Assembly (NCBI GenBank): GCA_020137815.1
Contig: CM035354.1
Coordinates: forward strand, 868,001-932,000
Origin: Hormiphora californensis
Taxonomy: Eukaryota; Ctenophora; Tentaculata; Cydippida; Pleurobrachiidae
Reading direction: 5' to 3'
Length of the DNA: 64,000 bases
Of the stretch, positions 34,166 to 45,000 are shown piece after piece. The notes under the pieces are model-generated. The model was not told the origin of the DNA. It searched no databases and was given only the letters and a program-made list of their open reading frames with translations. Positions within the stretch are counted from its first letter, which is position 1; each line of letters opens with the position of its first letter. The position numbers were made by a program, and so were the translations under genes.

Positions 34166-36004
34166 TGTGACATATGGAAGCTTCTCAATATCATTGTAGA
34201 TCTTAGCCACTTTATTTCTGAAGAACTCGTTGAACTTGGTTACTAAAGCATCAGGAGAGTGTTGAGATGGCAGCTCTGTAGGTGTTTTTTCGATATCAAG
34301 CAACTTATTTACTATAGCAAATGTGGCTTTTCCATCTGTAGTCAGTTTGTCCAGGCGTGAGAAGTAGTATTGGGAACGAGTATTACAGATTAGAGTTGCT
34401 GCTTCTCTACTGGCGTTTTTCCATGCAGTAAACATTTTTGTTAGTCTTCCACGATCATTTGAGTTCAGGCGAGCTTTTAGCCACCGTCTTTCTGCTGCAC
34501 GTCTCTTTCTTTTTAGTTGTTGGCATTTTGGTGTCCACCATCTGTTGCGCTTCCTGTGCTTCATAATCATTTTCTCGATTGGAGCTAACTCATCTAGGAT
34601 ATCACGCAGAGTCTTATTGTATAGTCTCACGCAGTCCTCCAGTTCTTGAGGCAGATCTCCACAGAGGTCAGTCCCCAAAATAGCCTCAGCAAGGTCTTCT
34701 CTTTGAATGTCTTTTAGCTTTCTGGACTTGATTACTTTTGGCTCCGGCGGTGGCATAGTTATTGTGGCTTCAAGAGTGACTAAAAAGTGGTCAGGAACAT
34801 CTGGAACAGGTGACACTGAAACATTAGACAAGTCCAACGTTGTCTCGTGTGCGGTCTGGACAAGGACTAGGTCTAGAGTCCCGCCTTTGACATGTGTTTT
34901 CTCATTCACAATGTTTCTCCAGCCAAACTCACTAAGAAGTTTTTGGAACTTCCTTGTTTGTGGATGTTGAGCATCCTGGATGGGGATATTGAAGTCTCCA
35001 CAGATTATTGTGGCTTCTTGGTTCTCGTTTGCACATGAAAGGATCTGCTCGAACTCCTCAAGGAATAGAGAGAAACTCGAGCTGTTTCCTGGCCTATAGA
35101 TAACAACAATCCTTGTAGGTGAAAATGCTTTAAGAAGTACCTCCTGGTGTTCAAATGATGTAGCAACAACACGAGACTTAGCCTTGCCAATCTTAACACT
35201 CCGAAGTGTGATGACTCCAACTCCCCCACCGCGGCCATTCCTTGGAAGGTGCTGGATATCAAACCCAGCATCTTTAATATCAGCACACAGAGCTTTCTCT
35301 CCACTCTGCAGCCATGTTTCCGTAACTGCAAGAACATCCAGTCCACGATCAATCATAAGTTCAAGAATATCGACCGTTTTGTTTCTTAACGAGAAACAGT
35401 TCAGCAGTCCAATCTTTAGCCTCCGCAAAGGGGAACTTAGAAGTTTTTTGGGTTCTGGATTCGTTTCAGGTAGCTCGGGCAGTCTTTGGAAGCAGCGTTG
35501 TGTGGATGCACATGATTGGAAATGAGGGTCACTGGACTGTGAGCAATTGGCACAGCATTGGTTATTCCCATCCTTACTATCGCAGTCTCGACCAATGTGG
35601 GGGCCGGCACAGCGGTAGCATGTTGGGGTTTTCGCCGTACACTCAGAGGCGATGTGACCGAATTTTTGGCAAGTAAAACATTGGCGGACATGGAATCTCT
35701 CCTCTACCCTAGAGAAGGAGTTTCCCATGAACACAAAACCCTTAGTATGCATGTAGTTAAATAGCCTATAGGTAACACGAATTGCAATTGTAGCTAGGTC
35801 GTTATCACGAAAATGTCGCTTAAAGTGCACTATCTCAATTCTTTCGCCATCATCAATCATCTTTTTCACATCATTATTTTTCTCGCATAGCATCTCTATA
35901 ATATTGGCATCATTTCTCTGAATCATCTCTTTGTTCATTTTCTCAGTGCTCTCGATGGGGAAGGATGAAACATCGGCGTTTTTGATGGTCAGCTTCTTCG
36001 TTTT

Positions 36005-36220
36005 CACCTTTTCTTCCAATGTCACGTCGGGACTTGATACAGCAATACTGTCCTTGGCTTTCGTCATAGGCCATAGCCTCCTCCGAGTCAAATCCGATGA
36101 GAACAGATCCGTCACCTTTTCTTCCAATGTCACGTCGGGACTTGATACAGCAATACTGTCCTTGGCTTTCGTCATAACTCATAGCCTCCTCCGAGTCAAA
36201 TCCGATGAGAACAGATCCGT
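36005..36220. repeat. Two tandem 108-bp units in the ORF1 part of LINE copy B
   Basis: The two units differ at only a few bases (for example GTCATAGGCC against GTCATAACTC). Because 108 is a multiple of three the duplication itself keeps frame, but both units carry the same small change after the SEEAM residues that moves the reading frame. Confidence 0.8.
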
Positions 36221-36512
36221 CATCTTTGTTCCTCAGAAACGTGGTTGGCACAGATTTTAAAAGTTTGTTAGCAGCAGAAAGTTGACCTGAATCGCCGGAT
36301 AGGGATAAATGAGCCTTGGTGACTGGTTTCTTGAGTTGTTCAGCATAGTTGACAGGTGGCATAGTTGAATTCATGTTGATACGAGCGGTTGGAGTGTCTT
36401 GAGCAGCAAATGACTTGCCAAATGTCAAAACGCGAAAGGGCGCGATTATAATCTGGGTGCCTTGCAGCGTGTTTACAGGTGCGCGCTGCCAAAAAAGTAC
36501 ACCTAAAACCAC

Positions 36513-37296
36513 TTAGACCGACTTTTTTCAAACGGCTATAGCCACGCAACCACATGGCCAATTTGAGTAAACTAAACGGTAACTGATAGAGAATCGATAG
36601 CCCTAACCGATAACCCCATACCAAACCCTAACCCGACCCTAACAACAGCCCTAACCTGTCGCGCGCGCTAAAATCGATGAATTGTTAGCAATGCAAGGCA
36701 CCCAGATTTGAGATTTTAACGTTTTCCAACGCGAAACGACGGTCGTCAGATTTTTTGCCAGAATGTGAATCTGAAGTCTGATATGAAATCGCGCGGCGCT
36801 AACCCGCTTTATTCTGCTTTGCATAAAACGTAAAACGCGTCAATAAGCTGTATCGCGCTGCATTCTGCCGCGCAGTAAGATTTAAATTTTAAGATTTTTC
36901 AAAAAGTTTTGCCCAAAATTTTGCCCAAAATTTCTTGTTTTGGTTGGTTTTTGGTTGTTGAAACTTTTTGATCAGCGATTTTGAAGCAAATTTCGGCAAT
37001 TTGGGGCAGTTTTAGAAGGCATTAACTGCCTAAAGTCAGATTTTTTGGAGTTGTCACCCCCCCTTTTCACGCGTGTCGTCGTATTTGCATTTTGCGTGTG
37101 ACAGCCCCCACTTCCTCTCACTTTTCGGCAAAAAGCCGCATATCACCGGAAAGTGTATAATTTTGTGAGTCCGCAAAGTTTTTGTTTGACAAAATTGGTC
37201 AAGAAACAAAGGCGTGAGAGCCAAAACTACGCATAGGCGGTCCGCCTAAGGCGGAGCACACACTCTTTACACCTCATAGTCTATGATAGACTGTCT
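36513..37296. other. Spacer, no gene recognised
   Basis: It contains CCCTAACC-like runs at about 36,600-36,655 that are irregular and not a telomere array, followed by G+C-richer and then T-rich unique sequence. Confidence 0.5.
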
Positions 37297-38598
37297 GGCA
37301 GGTGAGTAGAACTTCGCTCCTAATAAAAGGCTGCAATAAAAGGCTGCAGAAAAAGGCTGCAGAAAAAGGCTGCAGAAAAAGGCTGCAATAAAAGGCTGCA
37401 GAAAAAGGCTGCAATAAAAGGCTGCAATAAAAGGCTGCAATAAAAGGCTGCAAGGTATCACGTATCCAACCAGACTAAAGCGGGGGATAGACCGAATCAT
37501 CCTCCCCTAATAGTGTTTCATATCACGTATCGGCTGTAAAGAGACCGAATCACCCTCCCCTAATTATAGTGATTCGTGTCACGTATCCAACTAGACCATA
37601 GGCGATAGAGAGACCGAGATAGAGAGCGAGTACGAGTGAGAACTGAGAGAGTGAAAAATCAGAATCACGGTATGGTATCACGTACCATGGTATCCTCTAA
37701 TGAAAAGTGGTTACCAATTGACAATGAGACCTCATCGGTCCCGATACGTGATTCTCTACCGCTATCCCACCGCTATGTATTCTCCGTTAGCCTTTCCGTA
37801 TCGATCCACGATTCATATAGAGGTAGTCAGTAACTACTGAGAGTGTTGGTCTAATGAGGTAGAAAACGGCCGAAATCTCGAGTTCGCTTTTCGTGATTTT
37901 AGCACTAGAGCCCGCTTACCGATCTATTGATTGAGCGTGTAGCACAATGAGTGCTACACGCACTCACAATATGACAGGTGAACCACCCAACCACTTGGTT
38001 CACCTATCATAGTTTCTACCTCATTAGACCAACACTTTCAGTAGTTACTGACTAATGGAGAATACATAGCGGTGGGATAGCGGTAGAGAATCACGTATCG
38101 GGACCGATGAGGTCTCATTGTCAATTGGTAACCACTTTTCATTAGAGGATACCATGGTACGTGATACCATACCGTGATTCTGATTTTTCACTCTCTCAGT
38201 TCTCACTCGTACTCGCTCTCTATCTCGGTCTCTCTATCGCCTATGGTCTAGTTGGATACGTGACACGAATCACTATAATTAGGGGAGGGTGATTCGGTCT
38301 CTTTACAGCCGATACGTGATACGAAACACTATTAGGGGAGGATGATTCGGTCTATTTACAGCCGATACGTGATATGAAACACTATTAGGGGAGGATGATT
38401 CGGTCTATCCCCCGCTTTAGTCTGGTTGGATACGTGATACCTTGCAGCCTTTTATTGCAGCCTTTTATTGCAGCCTTTTATTGCAGCCTTTTTCTGCAGC
38501 CTTTTATTGCAGCCTTTTTCTGCAGCCTTTTTCTGCAGCCTTTTTCTGCAGCCTTTTATTGCAGCCTTTTATTAGGAGCGAAGTTCTACTCACCTGCC
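37297..38598. mobile_element. 1,302-bp hAT-like foldback element with tandem-repeat arms
   Basis: A perfect 8-bp duplication GACTGTCT flanks it (37,289-37,296 and 38,599-38,606), the size used by hAT transposons. Both ends read GGCAGGTGAGTAGAACTTCG inward. Next to each end is an array of about ten AAAAGGCTGCA(G/A) units. The long arms then continue inward as reverse complements (about 37,297-37,860 and 38,010-38,598), including GATACGTGAT motifs. The centre holds a smaller palindrome (GTGTAGCAC...GTGCTACAC) and AGGTGAACCA...TGGTTCACCT. The right arm has one extra copy of a 56-bp block (GATACGTGATATGAAACACTATTAGGGG type). No transposase frame. Confidence 0.85.
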
Positions 38599-39015
38599 GA
38601 CTGTCTATCTATAGATGGTCTATCTTTCCCTCTCCTTCACGTGATTCAGTGCACTCAGGTCGGATTGGCACCGTCAGACATCTGGGAAGTGGGACCTGAA
38701 GGGCGAGGGCGGACTGTGGACTCCACAGTCCACACTGTCGAGGCCAGGGATCCCCGTTCATTTTTAGCAAAAATTCGGCTAAATATCTCGTCCCCATTCT
38801 TGGTATTAAAGAATTTGGCCTTTTTATACCCCCGGACCCCCCCACCCCCCTCTGGCCTTAATGCTTAAACTTATCTTGCTATTTTGTTGGTAGCCGGGAT
38901 CAAAGTTCGAACCGACAACCTGTTACCTCACATATATTTAAACATCCAAAAATCAAAGGTTTCCTGAAATGGCTTAAGAGATGACGCACTGAGAAAGAAG
39001 TATCAATAATTGATA

Positions 39016-42000
39016 ATGGTGGTAGGCAAAGCAGACGCCCAAGCTCGGCTCGTCCGGACATTCCATGAGTTTATTGAGCGAGGGGAAGTACTGGAATGCG
39101 AGCGGCTCCTTAAAAAGACACCAATTGACATCAATACGCCCTTGGTAAAAACTGAGCTACTTATAATTACCATAATCCTTATCCCGTAAATATGACTTGA
39201 AATATTAATTATTAACTGAGTTCCTTGTAAAACAGGTTTCAGATCAGTTAAATATTGATATCAAAACACTTTCAGGGGAAGGAAAAGTTTACAGCACTTC
39301 ACAAGGCCAGTTACTATGGACACCTAGATGCTGTCCACTGGCTGGTTTGGCACTGTGCCAATGTCAATGCCATCTCAGTCCAGGGCTGGACTGCTGCCCA
39401 CATTGCAGCTCTGAGGGGGAAAGAGCAGTGCATAGAGGCGCTCATCACTCATGGAGCAGACCTGACTACACAAGATGAAAGTGGGATGTGTCCTGTACAT
39501 TTAGCAGCTGCTCACGGTAACACATTTACACTCCAAACTATGGCCCGAAAAGGAGGGGATCTAACGTTGAGAGATATTAATGGCTGGAAGGCAATCCACC
39601 ACGCCGCTTACAATGGAAAGCTAGGTAAGAGCCAGGACAAGGGCCCCAATGAGTAAAGCCTAAAGTGCAATATAGCATGTTAGCGTTTTATATTATTTGT
39701 TGCTTCTGAGTCCCACGAATACACATTACAGACCCCTCCCCCTTGCCTTGCTCGACCCAGTTTCCCTGCACCCCGCATTTAACTAAGGAGGGTTAGAACA
39801 TAACAACCACCCACCCGTCCCCCTTGCCTTGCTCGACCCTGTTTCCCTGCACCCCGCAAGTAGTATAGTGTGCACAGTTGGGACCCCTTTTTCGCCCTAA
39901 CTGAGGCACCATTTTGTATGTGCATGTCACGTGACTTCTAATTACCAAAATTATGCGGCGCTGGCAAGAGTTGTTCACTAGAATATCGGGAGCGCCGGCA
40001 AGGACCATGGAATTTATTTTGGCGCTGACAAGGACCCACATTCGCGATTGGGATTTCTGTATGATGTCAATTTTTGTTTGGAATTTCTGTGTGATCTCAC
40101 CCCTATCACATTACACTCCTGCACAATGCATATAACTTTCTCTCTCTTTTCTCGTGCTGGTGTTCTGATACAAATAATAGAATACTCCAGAGTTCCCCCA
40201 ATATTCATCTAATGTTCTTTTGTTATTCTTATCGTTCTTTTGGTATTCCAGTGACTTTTCATTAGAAAGGAACGAGCCGGGAACGGTGAAAATTACAAAA
40301 GAACAGCATCGGAACGGTTTTTTGTTAGATAAGAAAAGTTGGAAAATACAAAAGAACAGTGGAAATTAGAACGGAACAACAGCGGAACGACGGCGGAACA
40401 GTAAAATGTTGCAAAATGTTTCATAAACGAAAACATGCAGTATATACACATAAACTAGGAAATGTATTTTTACACAGGTGTTCTAGAAATTATTTTGTCG
40501 TTACTTTATCATTTGTAGTGTTCTATTGTGTTCCGGTGACTTTTCATTAAAAAGGAACGAAATGGAAACAGTGAAAATTACAAAAGAACAACAACGGAAC
40601 ATATTGTGATTCAATGGAACAACACCGGAACAACACCAGAACAGTAAATAGCTAGTTTGGAACTATAAAAGAGATTGCTTATTGCGTTCAATTCATTTTT
40701 AGTCATGCCGAGATCTAATACGCGTCACGAGTCGTCTAAGAAAATGGGCTTAAGTGATATTTCAGATCCAGAGTCTGACTCAGATATATCTCAATCTGAT
40801 AGCGAATCTTCGGACCGAGAAAATACATACCAATGCTTGCTACACTGCTTTGCTTTCAAGCACGATCTTATTGACGCTGATATCAGCAAAGCTGATCTAA
40901 CAGATCGCGAGAAACTTCTTGTGGACGCCATTAAGGAATCAAACTCATTAATTGAAATTCGTGAAATGCTAAACCAGAACCCAGAAATGTTTGATAATAT
41001 TACGAACAAGCTGTTTCCGGAAACCTATGAAAATAAATGTCCTAACTGCAGTAACTAGTTTCTTTCGATGTCATGCCATGGGTATATAAGGGACAACTAT
41101 CTTCATTTCTTTACAAATGGTAGCTTGTGACTTGTGTGACCAATCGTTCCCCTTCATTTATCAACTCCTTGAACATAAAGACCTCTATCACAAAAAGCCT
41201 ACGATTAATGAAGGTATGGATACCAAAGAACTACAGATAGATGAGGATTATCCACTAGATGACACCTCTGCAGATGGCAGCGATAAAGATTCGGAAAACC
41301 CTTCACCAATACTTACTAAAGTTGTGAAAAAGCCTGAACTAAATTACAAGGAATTGTATCATGTGCGAGATCAGCACGCTCGCAAGTTTGAACGTTTGTA
41401 CAAAACAAAGCTGACGGAATCAAAACAACATTTGAGTCGCATTCGGTTATTTGAAAAGCAACTCGATGAGTTTATAACAAATTTTAAGGACAGTACCTTT
41501 AACGAGTTTTCCGATTCAATAATTAACTCCAAAAATATTGCTGACTTTCTAGAACTCAGTCGATTGTTTGCTTCAAAGAAATTTGTCAAGGTTTCACGTA
41601 GTAACCAACTTTTACAAGCTATTAAAACGTTGTGTACTGGTCTAAAGTATGGTGTAATTCCACTTGTTGTTTTTCAGCGAAAGAAATTAAATGAAAAAGA
41701 ACGAAAATTGATTAAATTAGTTGACAAAAAGAGCGTTGAAGATATCAAAAAATTATTTTTAAAGTATTCTAAAGAGTTTGCAAATATTTTCCAAGTTGTT
41801 GAAAAGACGCTGTTGCTTTTAAGAGATTTAGAAAATGAAAGTTTAAATGTATAGTTAATTATATTTCTTTTTTTTTTTGAAAAAAGGTCTTTTTATTTGT
41901 TTTACAAATCAAAAACAAAGTAGGTTTTATTGTTCCAGTGAATCAAAAATTTTGCAACAGTTTACAATATTTTACTGTTCCGCTGTCGTTCCGCTGTTGT

Positions 42001-45000
42001 TCCGTTCTAATATCCACTGTTCTTTTGTATTTTCCCACTTTTCCTTTCTAACGAAAAAACATTCCGTTGCTGTTCTTTTGTAGTTTTCACTGTTCCCGTC
42101 TCGTTCCTTTCTCATGAAAAGTCACCGGAATACCAAAAGAACGCTGGGAATAACAGTGCTATGACCCGTCGATAATTGAAGTAGAACATATCTTTGGCTA
42201 TATAAACCGGTGTTACCATAATTATGCATAATTGCTACCATAAGAATCATGGACGCGTTTCTAGATACTGTGCCCGTCAAGTTTTGGGAGTTGTACCGGA
42301 AAAATTGGTCAACTATTCGTCAGCGTACTACAAAAGGTAAACTAAAAGATATTTATCATTTTCCACTGTCACCCACTGATGGAATTTTTGGTAAACTAGA
42401 TAAAGTCTTGGAAAACTATCAGAATGATATAAAACTGAATGTCGCATTCGGATTTGTTATGACAAACAAACTTACTGGTGAAGTTAAATTTTATCACCCC
42501 TCTAATAACACAATGGTTTTTGAGACTGCTCAATTAATTTCTGGGCGAGAAGACGTTAAAAAAGTAAAAGAAAATATTGAACAGGAAGATCTGCTAGAAA
42601 TAGCAAGGAGTTCACGCCCATCTACAGCATGGAAAGTCGAAGCTGTGGTCTGCATTAGATTTGATATAATGAAGATTCAATTTTGATATAACTGATAGCA
42701 TTTTAATTATTCATTTATTTTTTTCTCCAGAAAACCAGTCTCTTAATTTGTTTTATAGACACAAAGTTGTTTTTGCAAATTTTGCAACATTTTTCAACAT
42801 TTTACTGTTCCGCCGTCGTTCCGCTGTTGTTCCGTTCTAATTTCCACTGTTCTTTTGTATTTTCCAACTTTTCCTATCTAACGAAAAAACGTTCCGTTGC
42901 TGTTCTTTTGTAATTTTCACCGTTCCCGTCTCGTTCCTTTCTAGCGAAAAGTCACTGGAATACCAAAAGAACGGTAAGAATAACAAAAGAACATTAGAGG
43001 AACGCTGGAGTATATTTATTATTTGTATCAGAACACCTGGCACGAGAAAAGAGAGAGAAAGTTATATGCATTGTGCAGGAGTGTAATGTGATAGGGGTGA
43101 GATCACACAGAAATTCCAAACAAAAATTGACATCATACAGAAATCCCAATCGCGAATGTGGGCCCTTGTCAGCGCCAAAATAAATTCCATGGTCCTTGCC
43201 GGCGCTCCCGATATTCTAGTGAACAACTCTTGCCAGCGCCGCATAATTTTGGTAATTAGAAGTCACGTGACATGCACATACAAAATGGTGCCTCGCTTAG
43301 GAGGCTAAAAGGGGTCCCAACTGTGCACACTATACTACTCCCGCAAATGTAAAGGAGGGTTAGAACATAACAACCCCCAGGATGCATGCAGACTCTGGTG
43401 AAATGGGGTGCTGACCTGGACTCCCTGACCCTGGTTACAGGAGACACAACACTTCACCTAGCAGCCTCAACAGGCCACCTTCACCTAGTGAAATATATCA
43501 TATCAACTGTAGAGGATTGGGTTTCTATGTTAGCTGGGATAAACAATGATGCTGAGACGGCACTGGAAAGGGCTGTTGTAACGGGCCAGGATGCTGTAGT
43601 GGATTACCTTTCCAATCTCAAGGTGGGTAAATTCACCAGCTGAACAACACGCAAAGTAGTACTTGAGTGCTATATGATTGTTGGTTTCTAATGAATATAC
43701 TATTGCCAGGTTAATGAGCTGAATGAGTTTGATGATGGTTTTCCCCTTCATGTTGCAGCCGCCAAGGGAGACATTCCCGCACTTGAACGAATGATAGGTA
43801 ATATCAAATGATAAGTATTTTAATTTGATAGAATTGTCAGTTCGTTGCTCCTTCTCTCGCTATTCTTCACATTCTACAAGTGGACCTGTAACTTTTTATT
43901 GACATTGTGGACAAATGAAAGTTCCTTCCTCTACCTTTGGTGATGACATCACCTATTACGCTTCGCAGGCTTCGTTTAGCCGCGCTGCGTGCGGCTAGTG
44001 TAGGGGTGACTGCGTCACCAACCTCTACCTCCAGGAGCGTCGTCTCTTTGTTACCCCACCCTTTTTATTACATTATTTGTTTCTACCAGGTAGCGGATTG
44101 TACTCGGTGAATGCTCGAGATGACCATCTCTCTACACCTGCACATAAAGCAGCAGGGCACGGGCAGGTTGAGACTCTCAAGTGGCTTATCCTTCACGGGG
44201 CTGACGGTTAGTGCTTCTTATTACACTATCATATATGACAAGAACTAAATAATATTGAACATATTGTAATACACAATATAGCTATAAACAGAGTTTCACT
44301 AACCACCCAACTATACTGCTATAGTTGTTAGCATCGTTTAACTAACATGATGAATACTAACCTAATACCTCTTCAGTTGACCTAGAAAATGGTTCGGGTG
44401 AGACAGTTAAGGATGTTGCTAAGAGGTTTGCCAAGGTGCAATGTGTTGAGGAACTAGGAGGATATACAGAGGATGAAGATGAAGAGGAAACTTCCCCTGA
44501 AGGTAATAATGTTTGGAATTTCACAACTTTCTGTGTTAGCTTTGCTACCGAAATTATGTAGCTATTATAGCAGTAACTTACTGTTATGATACCTACATAA
44601 ATTTAGCAGCAGGAAATTCAGGTTATTGAGTTATTCTGAGATGTAAATGTCAGCGGTCAAAGATCGATCTGTACTGTTCGTGGTCACTTGTTCTATTTTC
44701 GCATGCCTGTCCAATGTGATGTTGTAAGTGATATATCTCTAACCGATAGAGTTATTAGCTCGAGCATTAAACAAAGTTGAAGTCCTGGAGGATGAATTAA
44801 CTGATGCGAGGAGAGCAGTCGAGAAATTTGGAGGGAAACCGCCACCTGTCCCGCCAAGTGCCGACATAACTGCTGAAACCATGGTAAGTAGTCGGGATAT
44901 AATACCCAAAAACGGGATATGTGTTCTGTTTTTTTTGGGACATATATTGTGCTTTTTATTACTTTTTTGTTTGTTGTTGTTTGTCATGGCATCTGGCACA

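Larger units (their letters stand above)
32839..36512 (-). pseudogene. Decayed LINE, copy B, with internal reverse transcriptase deletion
   Basis: Read on the minus strand. From 36,512 a nucleic-acid-binding ORF1-like part begins (MNSTMPPVNYAEQLKK, then VLIGFDSEEAM); it loses frame at a 108-bp tandem duplication. The 842-codon frame 36,175-33,647 then carries CCHC-type zinc knuckles (CFTCQKFGHIASEC and CYRCAGPHIGRDC). An exonuclease/endonuclease/phosphatase domain follows (LNCFSLRNKT, VTETWL, IICGDFN, DHFLV), then a linker and an expanded Pro-rich tract. A reverse transcriptase start (LLKIIRGMQKK) breaks off at about 33,660 and the frame changes. The frame 33,699-32,839 holds only the part after the catalytic YADD region (IKQWMKQNYLKLNASKTE onward). 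The catalytic palm is gone, so the copy is inactive. Confidence 0.85.
39859..43339 (+). mobile_element. Miniature Polinton/Maverick-like element with three ORFs
   Basis: The element is 3,481 bp. Perfect 6-bp duplication CCCGCA flanks it (39,853-39,858 and 43,340-43,345). The terminal inverted repeats are about 560 bp (39,859-40,420 and 42,785-43,339), over 90 percent identical by eye, and start AGTAGTATAGTGTGCACAG. A 6-bp duplication, AG at the end and inverted repeats of several hundred bp are hallmarks of Polintons. Three ORFs on the same strand fill the middle, each behind its own TATA box. There is no DNA polymerase, integrase, ATPase, protease or capsid gene, so it must be non-autonomous, a satellite, or a deletion derivative. 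The ORFs are A+T-rich compared with host exons. It sits in an intron of the ANKRD42 gene on the same strand. Confidence 0.82.

Noticed and set aside
36600-36660. CCCTAACC-like runs as an internal telomere array
   Set aside because: The units are irregular in length and sequence and too few.
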